From Cephalopachus bancanus (taxonomy: Eukaryota > Chordata > Mammalia > Primates > Tarsiidae): DNA of 64,000 nucleotides. The notes below the pieces were generated by a model that searched no databases, had not been told where the DNA came from, and saw only the letters and a list, made by a program, of their open reading frames with translations. Shown here piece by piece: positions 11,055-21,330 of this stretch (positions are counted from its first letter, which is position 1; every line of letters starts with the position of its first letter). The DNA lies in contig JAPVLO010000083.1 in NCBI GenBank assembly GCA_027257055.1, positions 3,704,001 to 3,768,000 of the forward strand, written 5' to 3'. The translations under genes and the position numbers were made by a program.

Positions 11055-11514
11055 GCTGTGGGTTGAATTGTGCCCCCAAAACATATGTTTAAATTCTAGC
11101 CCCTGGTACCTGTGAATGTGACCTGATTTGAATATAGAGTTTTGGAGATGAAATCAAATTAAAATAAGATCACTGGGCTAGAGTAGGCTCTAAATCATCT
11201 ACTAGTGTCCTTACAAGAAGAGAGGTAGAGGCACAGAAAACACATACACAGAGATGTAAGAAGGCTATGTGACTAGAGAGGTAGAGATTTGAGTAATGAA
11301 GCTGCAAGCCAAGAAACATCAAAGATTGCTGTCAGCCATGAGATGTGGGGAAGAAACAATGATTCTTTTTTAGGAACTCCAGAGGGAATGTGACACTGCC
11401 AAGACCTTAAGCCCTTAGAACTGTGAGGGTTGAATTTTCTGTTGTTTTAAGCAGAATTAAAATAATAGTGTGTAGTAATTTGTTATAGCAGCCATAGGAA
11501 ACCAATATAAGTGG
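11055..11514 (+). mobile_element. Solo LTR, MaLR (ERVL-MaLR) type
   Basis: Starts 'tgtgggttgaattgtgcccc' and contains 'ttctagcccctggtacctgt', 'gtgtccttacaagaagagag', 'cagccatgagatg', 'agaactgtgagg' and ends 'ttgttatagcagccatagga' with 'aaccaatata'. This is the usual plan of a mammalian apparent LTR retrotransposon LTR, recalled from human MST/MLT-like consensus. No internal gag/pol-like sequence follows, so it is a solo LTR. It is old and diverged, and the exact subfamily is not assigned. Confidence 0.7.
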
Positions 11515-12494
11515 TGATGCCAGCTGTGGTGAACAAAAGGCTGGACAAAAACTGAAAAGGAAGAAAGAACTTGGAGAAAGAACTGTCTATAAGGGACTTT
11601 GCAAAGTTTCAACATATTACCAGGAATCTAGGAAATAATATGCTATGTAAGGCTGTGTACTGCCCAGGAAAGGTCTGAGGAGGTTCTGATTTCTTACCTC
11701 TGGATGACAGAGAGGTCCTGCAAGAGGAAGAAGTGAAGTCCAAGGCAGAATTGTAAACTAAGCAATGAAGGACTACTCCAACATACACACAGAGTCCCTC
11801 CACAAAGGATGAGAGACTTATTGATTTTATCAATTTTTAAAATTCTGTTTGATCATTGTCTGACTACTCGGCTAACTGAGCAGGTTTAGAAGTTAGCCAC
11901 ACATGCTAGGGAACAGACTTTTTAGAAACAATCAAGGATAGTAACTGAACAAACAGCAGAACAACAGCCAATTGTGGTGTGGCTTTCAGGGAACAGATTT
12001 ACAGAACTGCCACATTATATTATTTAAAACATTCAATTTTGAACAAAAATTTATGAATGTTACAAAAAATAGAAAAACAATAACAGAAAAGAAGTTTAAA
12101 CAGCAGAGGAGAAACAGCACGTGAAAGCGATCCTCAATAAAATGAGCAGCTGATTTCTGTCAGTAACTATGATACTCAGAAGGTAGTGAGATGATATAAG
12201 TATTAAAAGGAAAAGACAATTAACAAAACATTCTATATCTAGCAAAACTATCCTTCAAAAATGAAGAAGAAATTAAGGACTCTCAGATAAACAAAGCAAG
12301 AGAATTTGCCCCCAGCAGGTATACTCTACAGGAAATAGTAAAGGAAATCCTTCATGATGATATGAAAGAACACTGACTTGTAACAAAACCACATAAAGAA
12401 TTAGAGCACTGGTAAAGGTAATTTAAAAAGCCAATATATATTGATGTTTATCTTAGAGCTCTTCTCCTACCTGATTTAAAAGATAACTGCAGAG

Positions 12495-12580
12495 CAACCC
12501 CCTCGGGTCCCCTCCCTCTGTGGGAGCTTTTCTGTGTTCTCAATAAATCTTGCTTTCTCACTTTCCGGTGAGGGGGGAAG
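12495..12580 (+). mobile_element. Class I ERV LTR fragment (R region)
   Basis: 'ctcgggtcccctccctctgt', 'gggagcttttctgtgttctc' and 'aataaatcttgctttctcac' form a gammaretrovirus-like R region with polyadenylation signal AATAAA at 12542. It is related to the insert at 7233-7290 but continues past the poly(A) site into 'tttccggtgaggggggaa'. It interrupts the old L1. Flanks 'agataactgcagagcaa' and 'agatagcttcagacagcaa' are similar and may be a decayed TSD. No internal retroviral genes nearby. Confidence 0.55.
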
Positions 12581-13136
12581 ATAGCTTCAGACAGCAATAA
12601 TTATATAGTGTGATTATGGGCTTAAATGATATGAAGATATAATTCAATAATTCAATAAACAATGATAGCACAAAGGAGGGGAAAAAGCATGTAGCTATGC
12701 TGGATCAAAATTTTGTACACTATTACCATTAAGTTAATATTAATTCTAACCAGGAGGTTTTTAAGTTAAGATATTAATTGTAGTCCCCAAGGCAAATACT
12801 TGGAAAATACCTTTATAAAAGGAACAGAGGCAACAAGAGAATTAAAATGGCACTCTATAAAATATTTACTTAATGCAAAAGAAGACAGTTATAAAGAAAT
12901 AAGAGAACAAAAAGACATAAGAAATGGAAAGCAAAAAGAAAAGAGTAGATATAAATTCTGTCTTATTTGTGTTTATATTAACCAAAAATTTATGAAAAAC
13001 TTCAATAAGAAGGCAGAGATTGAAATATGGATTTTTAAAATGGTCCAAATATGTGCTACTTACAAGAGACAAAATTTAGATTCAAAGGTTCAAGTGGTTG
13101 AAAGCTAAAGGTTGTAAAAAGTGATACCAAGTAAGC

Positions 13137-13737
13137 AAGCTAATAAACAAAAACAAACTTGTACAACCTCTCTGGAAAACAGTCTGTAGATTTCTGAAAG
13201 AACTAGAAGTTGACCTTCCATATGACCCAACAATTCCCCTATTGGGAATATACCAGAAGGAATTTAAATCATTCTACAAAAAAGATACCTGCACACGTAT
13301 GTTTGTTGCAGCTCTAGTCACAATAGCAAAAACATGGAACCAACCGTGTTACCCATCGAAACTGGACTGGATAAAAAAAAAAAGTGGTACATATACACAA
13401 TGGAATATTATGCAGCCATAAAGAAGGACGAATATATGGACTTTGCAGCAAATTGAATGGATTTAGAGTTTATCATACTCAGTGATTTATCACAGAAACA
13501 AAGAACTGAGTTCCATATGTTCTCACTCATAAGGTGAACTTGAACAATTATAATGCTATAAGAAAGCAATTGGCAGTAGTGGAAACTGTCAGGGGTGGAG
13601 GTGGGACTGACAGTTGAGGGAAACTGCTAGGGGAAGGAGGGGCATAACTCATCAACAAGGGTACCTGAAGGACCAATGTTTGTATAGCTAACCCTGAATT
13701 GTACCCCCACATCTTTATAACAAATAAATAAGTTTAA
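13137..13737 (+). mobile_element. 5'-truncated L1 tail
   Basis: Begins in late ORF2 ('tgtacaacctctctggaaaa') and continues through 'gaactagaagttgaccttcc', 'aatggaatattatgcagcca', and the 3' UTR 'gggtggaggtggg-like' G-rich tract to 'ctgaattgtacccccacatc' and an A-rich tail. Inserted into the old L1 described at 11980-14790, whose ORF2 text resumes at 'ctcagaaggcagttggagtt'. Confidence 0.85.
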
Positions 13738-14790
13738 AAAAAAACTCAGAAGGCAGTTGGAGTTGCAATACTAATATCAAACAAAATAAATGTTAAAAAC
13801 CAAAACCCTATCACTTAAGATAAAGGGGGGCATTTTATAGTGATAAAAGGGCTCATCTGTCTGGAAATATAATTATAAACATACATGTACCTAACAACAG
13901 AGCCCCAAGATGCATGAAACAAAATCTGGCAGAATTGAAGAGAAATAAACAATTTTAACAGTAATAAACTTCAATAGCCCACTTGAATAGTTACTAAAAA
14001 AGCTAAGGAAAGATAAAAATGAAATAAAGGACTTGAAAGACACTGTAAACAACCTAGCTTTAACAGTCTTTTGTAAAACACTCTACTCACCAATGGCAGA
14101 ATATACAATCTTTTCAGCATTATGGAATATGTTTTTATATATCAGGCTCGAGGGTAAAATAAGACTCAATACATTTAAACATATCGAATCTATACAAAGC
14201 ATGTTTCTAACCACAATAAAATTATATTAAAAATAAAACACAAAGATAAAAATAAATTTACAGAAGTTTGTAAATATGTGGAAATTAAGTAGCACCATTC
14301 AAATTACCAATGTGTCAAAAATCAAAACAGCAAACTAGCAAATATTTCGAGATAAATGAAAATGAAAGCACAACATGCCCAAACTTATTGGATGCCACTA
14401 AACCAGTGTGCTTGGGGGAAAATTAATATTGTAAATGCCTATATTTTTAAAAAATCGCAATAACCTTACTTTCCATCCTAGCAGATTAGATTATAAAGAC
14501 AAAGTAAACCCAAAGCAAGGATAAGAAAAAAAAAAGATTAGATGAGAAATAAAATAGAGAATATAAATATGATAGGAAAAATTAATGAACCCAAATTTTG
14601 GTCTTTTAAAAAATATCAACAAAATTAACATACCTTGGGTTACACAGACTGATACCAAATCTCCCTCTTTTCTCTTGAAAAAGGAAATACTCAAATTACT
14701 AAAATCTTATATGTAAGTAAAGAATATTACTGTTAACATAAAAAAATTGTATGAGAATGGTATGAACATTTGTATACCAACAAAGATAAC

Positions 14791-15364
14791 TTAGAAGTCA
14801 TTAGTGTAGTATCAAAAGTGATGCGGTATTGGTTTGGCAATTTAATATTAAATGACTCAGAAAAAAGTTATCTTTACCAAATTTGCAACTTCTATAGATA
14901 TAGAATTGTTTCCAAAAATGAAAGAAAAGAAAAAGAATTATACAGTGATAAGCTACTCTTCATTGCAGAGCTTATTATTGCAAGAAAGAATATTAAAGCT
15001 TAAGCAAGAATGGTTTATTTCTAATCAGTGGCAATATGTATTAAAGTGCAGGTCTTTTGACACACATGCACACACATATGAATGTCTGAATTTGTGATTT
15101 CAGATGTGAAGCAGTTTCAAAATCATCTAAATTTGTGTTGCTGCTGGCGTGTACAGCTAAAATAAAGTGGAGGTCATTGAAAATGAAGAAGCCAGGGAAC
15201 TGAAATGCACAAGCATTTGAAGAGTCATGCGTGAGTACTTGAGATTGTGTAAGATGATGGCAGGACTTAGGATGAAGAACAAGACTGTAAATTAGGATCC
15301 AAATCTTCATCAGAAGGAAATGAATGAATAGACAGTTAAGAGATGCGTGTGAGGCAGAAAGTTT
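14791..15364. other. Intergenic DNA, nothing recognised
   Basis: AT-rich with overlapping short frames (14770-15003, 14852-15097 plus; 15041-15310 minus) that lack recognisable domains. A short (CA)-rich patch lies near 15060-15078. Confidence 0.35.
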
Positions 15365-15367
15365 TTT

Positions 15368-15665
15368 TCATTTGTTTGTTTTAGAGTTGGCATCTCACTC
15401 TGTCGCCCAGGCTGGAGTGCAGGAGCACACCCACGGCCACCTCAGTGTTAGCCTGCTGGACTCCGGCGATCCTTCCGCCTCAGCTTTCCAAGTAGCTGAA
15501 ACTACAGGGGCGTGCTACCATGCTAAGCTAATTTTTTTTTTTTAATTGTAGAGACAAGGTTTCACCAAGTTGCCTGGGATGGTCTTGAACACGCGGGCTC
15601 CGGCAATACACTCGCCTTGGCCTCCCAAAGTTCTGGATTACAGACTGAGCCACCAAGCCTGGCTG
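15368..15665 (-). mobile_element. Alu SINE, antisense
   Basis: Reverse-oriented Alu: T-rich start, 'ctgtcgcccaggctggagtg' (right-arm end), T10 linker near 15532, 'gtagagacaaggtttcacca' and left-arm start 'gagccaccaagcctggct'. The B-box region in sense reads 'gcccgcgtgttcaagaccat', so it predates the tRNA-like B box seen at 6514. Confidence 0.85.
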
Positions 15666-16167
15666 GGGTGGAAGATTTTAAGGAATAATCCTCAGAGAGT
15701 TTGAGGAAATAATAAAGTGAGAGTAGAGAAGTAATATAGAGGAAGAACACTGACCCTAACTTCAAATGAACTCTTAAGAGATAGTACTTGGCTGGTCTGA
15801 TTCTACTATGGAAACACAGTTTTAAGAAAGATGTCATAACCAAAAATCAAAGGAATTTCTGTGCAGCGAGGTATTAGCTTGATATAGCAATTGCTATCTT
15901 TCAGGAAATCAAAGATGAAAATAAGTGGTTTTCTGTAATTCTTTCCTGATCTCCTTAAAAGGGAAAATAACAGGGGACAATAGCAGAGTAATTGAGCTGA
16001 CATCTATTTATTCTTCACGTAGGATATTTGGAACCCAAGATCTGTAATGTCGCCTGTGGCATGTTGCATAATAAGTTGACATACATTCTAATGTATTTTA
16101 ACAGTGAACAAAGAACACCCTATTATAAGATAATGTGTGTGCCTACATATGTATACATACACAAGAT

Positions 16168-17537
16168 ATAATTCTGTACTGTATAAAGACATTTCGGTCA
16201 GTAATGGATAATATATTGCGACAGTGATCCCATAAGATTATAATGGAGCTAAAATATTCCTGTGACCTAGTGATGCCATAGCTGTCTTGATTTCATAGCG
16301 CAATACATTACTCATATGTCTATGTGATGCTGGTGTAAACAGTCCTACTGTGCTTCCTGTCCTATAAAAGTAGAGCATATGGCTGGGCACAGTAGCTCCC
16401 AACACTTTGGAAGGCCAAGGTGAGAAGATTGCCTGAGCCCACAAGTTCACAGGTCGAGGTTGAGGCTGCAATGGCTGTGAGCATGCCACTGCACTCCAGC
16501 CTGGGTGAGGGAGTGAGACTCCAACTCAAAAAAAAAAAAGTAAAGCATATACAATTGTGTATAGTACATAATACTTGAAAATGATAATAGATGACTATGT
16601 TACTTGTTTATGTATTCACCATACTATACCTTTTATTGTTACTTTACAGTGTTCTACTTATTTAATAAAAACAATTACTTGTAAAATATGCTCTGGTAAG
16701 CCCTTCAAGAAATATTTCAGAAGAAGGCATTGTTATCATAGAAAATGACAGCTCTATGCGAATTATTGCTCCTGAAGACCTTTCAATGAAACAAGACATA
16801 TAAGTAGAAGACAGTAATATTGATGATCCTGACTTTGTGTAGGCCTGGGCTAATGTGTGTGTTTGTGTCTTAGTTTGTAACAAAGTTTAATAAGTTAAAA
16901 AAATGCATTTTAAAAATGAAAAAAAACTTATAGAATAAAGGACATAAAAAAGAAAATAGTTTTGCCTAGGGGTGTAATGTATTCGTGCTTTAGGCTAATT
17001 GTTATTGCAAAAGAGTAAAAAAGTTTGAAAAAAATTCAAAAGTTTTTAAAGTAAAAATGTTACAGTAAGCTAAGATTAATTTGTCATTGAGGAAACATTT
17101 TTATAAGTTTAGTGTAGTCTAAGTGTACAGAATTTATCAAGTCTACAATAATGTACAGTAATATTCTAGGCCTTCACAATCATTCACTACTCAGTGACTC
17201 ACTAAGTGCAACTTCCAGCCCTATAAACTCCATCCATGGTAAGTGCCCTATATAGATGTGTCATTTTTAATATTTTATATCATATTTTACTGTATTTTTT
17301 CTATGTTTAGATATATTTCGGTGCACAATCACCATTGTGTTACAATTGCCTAAGTATTCAGTATAGTAACATGCTATATACAGGTGTGTAACCTAGAAAT
17401 AATATGTTATATACCATATAGCCTAGGTGTACAGCCTAGACTATACCATCTAGATGTGTGTAAGTACACTCTATGATGTTTTCATAATGATGAAATCGTG
17501 GAGCATGTTTCTCATTGTTAAGCAATGTATGACTGTG
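16168..17537 (+). mobile_element. Tigger/pogo-family DNA transposon, degenerate
   Basis: The left end ('agacatttcggtcagtaatg', then 'cccataagattataatggag') and the right end ('ttgttaagcaatgtatgact') read as inverted relatives of a recalled Tigger-family terminal repeat beginning CAGTCATGC. The interior matches in order: 'gatgctggtgtaaacagtcc', 'tgataatagatgactatgtt', 'gacagctctatgcgaattat', 'attgatgatcctgactttgt', 'tgttacagtaagctaagatt', 'cactcagtgactcact-like', and 'acaggtgtgtaacctagaaa'. No transposase coding remains apparent, so it moved, if at all, with enzyme supplied elsewhere. An Alu interrupts it at 16381. Subfamily (e.g. Tigger3/4 group) not assigned. Confidence 0.7.
16381..16536 (+). 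mobile_element. Internally deleted Alu inside the Tigger element
   Basis: Starts 'ggctgggcacagtagctccc', runs to 'gagcccacaagttc' and then jumps to right-arm text 'acaggtcgaggttgaggctg', ending 'gagactccaactc' plus A tail. About 130 bp joining the two arms are missing, giving a monomer-sized element. TSD aaagtagagcatat (16367-16380) / aaagtaaagcatat (16537-16550), one mismatch, so the insertion is complete at both ends. Confidence 0.85.
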
Positions 17538-18141
17538 CATATATACACACAAACACAAAAACACATATATGTAAATAACAGCTCAGTTCAGTCATAGTTG
17601 AAGTTATTTTTAAAGTTATAAAAGATAGCACCATAATTTCTACTCAGATATTTACCTCTATTGAGAGGTCATGCAGTGAAGAGAAAGATAAACCACCAAA
17701 ACTGAGATGAACTGAGGAACACTCTTGACAAGTTGGGGAACGTGAGGCAAGCCTCATTTTACTTACTTATTTTACTTACCTGATTTTTAGTTTCAATTGC
17801 AAAATGATAGCATTCCTTCAAATGTTTATTTCTAATTTATTTGTGATTTTCTTTAAATATAACTATTTAGACACATATTTGGTATATATAGTTATATTTA
17901 AATATAACTATTTAGCAACATATATGAGGCACATTATTTATTTTATTCCTTACATATATTTATATTTAGAAAATAGATTTATGGATTGAGCTCTTTTAAT
18001 TTTTAAAAGATTATTTCATTATTGATAAGTTACTAATTATAAGTCTACTCTCCATTGTATATATTGTACACTGAAGAACATCAAAATGGCTCTGTGAAAA
18101 TACAGTATCTTCCTGTTTTCATTATTCCCCATTACTATGCA

Positions 18142-18145
<4 letters not shown>
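17538..18145. other. AT-rich intergenic DNA
   Basis: Very AT-rich, with a near-repeat of 'atttaaatataactatttag' text at about 17854-17912. No gene or named repeat recognised. Confidence 0.35.

Positions 18146-18192
<47 letters not shown>
18146..18192. repeat. (CT)n microsatellite
   Basis: About 23 uninterrupted CT units. Homopurine/homopyrimidine tract, a likely length polymorphism. Confidence 0.95.
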
Positions 18193-18194
<2 letters not shown>

Positions 18195-19085
18195 GCACCA
18201 ACCTCCACCCACTAAATTTTAAAGTCTCAGCATACTAATAAAAGTGGGATATTTTCCTGGCACCTTGATTCCACTAGATAGTGATTTTCATTATGTCTTA
18301 ATTATTTTTCAGAGGAATGCTCCACTTAGATTACTTTCTAATATCCCAAGTCATGACAAGGCGACAGACTCTTTATTTATCATCTATTTCTTATACTATT
18401 AATTTTTATGGAAAGCTGCTGACCATGCCTTTACCTATGTAAACTTCTGTAAAACTGTAATCATTCCAAGATAAGCATGTTTTGTTACTGCACACTTTCT
18501 TATTGAGAGGAAAAGGAAATGGTTTGGTATTCAAGTTTTTCCACAGATTAAAAAAAAATGCACAAGAACTTTGGAGGAAACCCAGCTAACTTTTACTTTG
18601 ATGCCTCCAGAAGGTTACAAATCAATAGTTAGCGTTAACATTTTAATTGAGAATTAGCATCGCCATGATTGGAAGTGAGGCTCAGCATCTTGATGTTTAG
18701 GAGAGGGCTATTTGGTTGGGGAGGTGATTATACTGAAGAGCACAGACATTGAAAGGAGAAAACACAAATCATTTGTTTCCTTGGGCAAGGACACACAGTA
18801 AACACTTAAAGTGACGGTCAGCTATAATTTGCTCTAGAGCCAGCAACCCCTGGCAATAACGCACTTTGGATTTATAGCAAAGCACACAAGTAGCAGTGAC
18901 TTTGAAAGCAATGGATAAAAGAACCAAGAAAAAGTTACTTGTTCTTAAAGATCTGTTCCTCATTAGAAGGACTGAAGGACTTTCCCCCCAGTCTGAAAGC
19001 AGTATGCACTTTCATTGCTCCCCCCAGCACGCCCCACAGCTGTTCTTCCTAAGCAATTACTCCCGGATGAAGCCAGTGATGTTTG
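18193..19085. other. Single-copy DNA downstream of CLEC14A
   Basis: No recognised repeat in roughly 18250-19085, unusual for this window. Composition is balanced, with AT-rich homeobox-like words such as 'ttttaattgag' (18645) and forkhead-like 'atttgtttcc' (18771). It could hold regulatory DNA for the neighbouring endothelial gene, but nothing in the sequence alone proves it. Confidence 0.35.
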
Positions 19086-19535
19086 AGTCAGGGTTATCTA
19101 CAATGCTTTATTTTTATTTTTCCTGGGAATTTGAAACAAATATACTCCCAGCCTGAATAATGTAGACAGCATATTTCCTTTCCATTTTGGTAGAAATGTA
19201 TAAAAATAAATTGCATTGTTTTCCATGTGTTTCCATTGTCATGAAAAAGGCAATAAGTTCTCCAGATTCTCCAGAATAAACATGAGAAAATACCTCTTCC
19301 CAGCACGACCCTGCCTCCCAGTACCACCATCCTAAGGTGCTTTCACTTCTTCCACCTTCAAGGAAGGAGTGTGTTGTTCAGATTTAGCTCCTCTGCAGAA
19401 TAGAGGAAATTTAGAGGAATGTGGGAGAGGGAGGATTCTGCAGGAATCCAGGCCTGCACATAAGTTCCTTTTGGTTCCCCTTTCATCCAAAGTGAAAAAC
19501 TCTGTTCGTAAAGAATGCCTGTGTCCCCTGTTTCT
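19086..19535 (-). other. CLEC14A: CLEC14A 3' UTR (predicted)
   Basis: Lies between the TAG stop (19536-19538) and the first good poly(A) signal on the minus strand. Length of about 430 nt is in the range I recall for human CLEC14A. The 3' end is inferred from the signal, not from transcript data. Confidence 0.55.
19107..19112 (-). terminator. Poly(A) signal AATAAA for CLEC14A
   Basis: TTTATT on the plus strand is AATAAA on the minus strand, about 425 nt past the stop codon. Cleavage would fall around 19085-19095. Confidence 0.5.
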
Positions 19536-20996
19536 CTATATATCGCCAGACCCAAGGGAGGACCCCGCCAGCAAGGCACCCTCTGCTGTGCCCCGAAGAC
19601 CACCGTCCTCGGCCTTCGCCCCGTTATCTGTGCAATGTGTAGAACTGGAGCGCAAAGCAGCGGCTTCAGCATCATTCTGGGTGCCCGGCAGGGCCAGAGG
19701 ACCCTTCGTTGGCCTGGAGGAAGGGCTCTTGTGAAAGCAGAGTTTGAAAAGCCCCAACACTGTCATGGTCAAGATCACCAACACTACTACTGCGATGCTC
19801 ACAAGTATGAAAACCACAGTGGAGGAAGAGTCGAAAGCCTGGGGAGTGGCAGAGGAAGCTGTGGCATCAAACTTGGGACTCGCGCTTCCTGATGGCGTTA
19901 TGGTGGTCTTCGACTTGGCTTGAGGGGACATTTGAAGGGTAGATATCGTGCTTTGTGCTCCCCACTGAGGAATCTCAGAAATAGATGTTACTGAATCGCC
20001 TTGTTCAGGGACATGGGGTATCTCTCCTGGTTTCTCGTGGTCCCTGGGTGACTGCGTTCTCTTCTGCACGGGGCTGGCTGCAGTGGTCGGCGGGCTCCTG
20101 GTGGGCACCGTAACGGCTGGCTGCCTTTCTCCACTGGACACACAAGAGCGCCCGTCCTTCCCCAACTCGAAGCCAAGAGCACATTCGCAGGCAAAGCCTC
20201 CCAAGTCGTCTAGGCAGTCAGGGAGCTCTGCGCATCTGCCAGCGCGGAGGTACCTCCCGGGGCAGGGACAGAGAACGGCGCCTGAAGGGAGTTCGCCCCA
20301 GCGCGCGCCGATCTCGTCCGCGATGCAGGTAGCGGAGACCGGGAGCTGTCCCCGGCAGAGCGCACTCACCTTGGTCCCGGGGGGACTGAAGTCCAGGGCG
20401 GTGCTGTGCAGCTGGAAGGGCGCGCGGTAGCTCAAGTCAGAAGCGGCCCCAGGGCGCGGCGCGGAGCACAAGACCTCATACTGGTACTTGCACAGGTAGC
20501 CGTTGGCGCGCAGGTGGCACCGCATCTCCTTCCAGCCTGCGGGCTCTACTCCCCCGGTGGCCTGGAGTCCCGCGCATCTCCGCGCGGTGCAGGAGCGTTG
20601 GGGCTCCTCCACCCACGGCAGGGTATGGCTTTCAGCCCCGGCGACGTCGGAAGACAGCCAGGAGAAACCCCGCAGCGGCTCGTTCTCCAGGGTGCAGTGG
20701 GAACGCCCGCGCTCCAGCGCGACCCAGAACAGAAGGTCTTTGGAGCCGGGCCCCCGGCCTGCCCGCAGGAGCGCCAGGACCGCGCGCAGCTCCGCGGCCC
20801 CCTGCACGGTGCTGAGCGCCCCGCCGCGCAGGACGCAGGCCTCCTCGGCCGCCAGCCGCTTGATGGTAGCGTGGTGCAGGCTGTAGCAGGCCCCAGAGGC
20901 CGAGCAGCCGGCGCGGTCGGCGGTGGGGTGCTCGCCCCCGCCAGGCCCGGGCCAGAGCGCCGGCCAAAGGAGGCACAGGGCGAGCGCCGGCCTCAT
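19536..20996 (-). CDS. CLEC14A: C-type lectin domain family 14 member A
   Basis: Intronless 486-codon gene for a type I membrane glycoprotein of the thrombomodulin/CD93/CD248 family. The family member is known as an endothelial surface receptor in angiogenesis that binds MMRN2. Domains visible: signal peptide about 1-21 (hydrophobic A-L-A-L-C-L-L-W); C-type lectin-like domain about 32-177 with its conserved cysteines (C31, C37, C54, C101, C136, C141, C160, C169, C177) and W-V-A-L-E; a cysteine-containing sushi-like stretch to about 245; one EGF-like module about 245-286 (C-L-D-D-L-G-G-F-A-C-E-C); Ser/Thr/Pro-rich mucin-like stalk 287-390; one membrane helix about 393-417; basic anchor and 65-residue cytoplasmic tail. 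The calcium-binding EPN/WND residues of true lectins are absent, as known for this family. The start is the first in-frame ATG; the frame is open further upstream but without ATG. The human protein is about 490 residues; a small gap lies just after the EGF module. No N-X-S/T sequon occurs anywhere in it. Confidence 0.97.
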   Translation of the reverse strand: MRPALALCLLWPALWPGPGGGEHPTADRAGCSASGACYSLHHATIKRLAAEEACVLRGGALSTVQGAAELRAVLALLRAGRGPGSKDLLFWVALERGRSHCTLENEPLRGFSWLSSDVAGAESHTLPWVEEPQRSCTARRCAGLQATGGVEPAGWKEMRCHLRANGYLCKYQYEVLCSAPRPGAASDLSYRAPFQLHSTALDFSPPGTKVSALCRGQLPVSATCIADEIGARWGELPSGAVLCPCPGRYLRAGRCAELPDCLDDLGGFACECALGFELGKDGRSCVSSGERQPAVTVPTRSPPTTAASPVQKRTQSPRDHEKPGEIPHVPEQGDSVTSISEIPQWGAQSTISTLQMSPQAKSKTTITPSGSASPKFDATASSATPQAFDSSSTVVFILVSIAVVVLVILTMTVLGLFKLCFHKSPSSRPTKGPLALPGTQNDAEAAALRSSSTHCTDNGAKAEDGGLRGTAEGALLAGSSLGSGDI

Positions 20997-21230
20997 CGCG
21001 GAGGCCCGGCGCCCTAAGCTGCGCCCAACTTGGTTCTGTCCTGCCCGAGGGCGCGGGGCTGTCTCGGGAGCGCGGTCGCCGCCCTCTCCGGATGGCTGCC
21101 CCCACCCCGTCCCCCATCCCCTCCCCTCCGCCCTCTCTCCTGCCAGATCCCTCAACTGCCAAGGATCTCCACCAGAGGCCTGGCGGCCAACAGCTTCCCT
21201 TGGGCCGCGGCAGGAAATGTGTCCGGAACT
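20997..21230 (-). other. CLEC14A: CLEC14A 5' UTR (predicted)
   Basis: GC-rich leader between the ATG and the inferred start site. The first in-frame ATG is the one at 20994-20996, in the context GCG-ATG-A with a purine at -3. The CLEC14A frame stays open through the leader, but the upstream in-frame codon at 21153-21155 is TTG rather than ATG. Confidence 0.5.
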
Positions 21231-21262
21231 CTGCCAGGCCCAGTGCAGCCCTGATTTATTCT
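21190..21262 (-). promoter_or_regulatory. Putative CLEC14A core promoter with ETS sites
   Basis: On the minus strand 'gaataaatca' (21252-21261) is a TATA-like AT-rich box, placing transcription start near 21225-21230. Around the predicted start are ETS-type GGAA cores: AGGAAAT at 21212-21218 and CCGGAA at 21223-21228, with another in 'cagcttccct' (21191-21200). Endothelial genes are commonly driven by ETS factors such as ERG, which fits this gene. Start site and factor use are inferred. Confidence 0.45.
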
Positions 21263-21330
21263 GGGGTCAGGAACGCAGCTGGCGCCGGGGCACAGGAGAC
21301 GCAGTCGACTAGAGGGGTCAAACACCCTAC

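Larger units (their letters stand above)
11980..14790 (+). mobile_element. Very old L1 (end of ORF1 to mid ORF2), multiply interrupted
   Basis: Discontinuous L1 text in element order: the ORF1/ORF2 spacer ('aactatccttcaaaaatgaa', 'ctctcagataaacaaagc', 'gaatttgcccccagcag', about 12240-12320), then endonuclease-region text ('gttgcaatactaatatcaaa' 13763, 'acatgtacctaacaacagag' 13884) and mid-ORF2 text ('gaacatttgtataccaacaa', 14764). Younger insertions split it: an LTR piece at 12495-12580 and an L1 tail at 13137-13737. Stop codons are everywhere; the longest open stretch is 102 codons at 12800-13108 without catalytic motifs. It belongs to an ancient L1M-type subfamily. Confidence 0.65.
20080..21330. 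promoter_or_regulatory. CpG island over the 5' half of CLEC14A
   Basis: GC-rich, CpG-dense block covering the lectin-domain coding region, 5' UTR and promoter, in sharp contrast with the AT-rich surroundings. Typical of the 5' end of a mammalian gene. Confidence 0.8.

Noticed and set aside
15324..15545. 73-codon plus-strand frame
   Set aside because: Its second half is antisense Alu sequence (15368-15665), a well-known source of spurious exon-like frames.
20406..21017. 203-codon plus-strand reading frame over the CLEC14A 5' half, and similar frames at 20083-20430, 20503-20886 and 20632-21162
   Set aside because: All are shadows of the GC-rich CLEC14A coding sequence and CpG island. Their products are Ala/Arg/Pro/Gly-rich with no domain.
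20997..21155. 53-residue N-terminal extension of CLEC14A in the same frame
   Set aside because: The upstream codon at 21153-21155 is TTG, not ATG. The ATG at 20996 begins a clear signal peptide matching the family.
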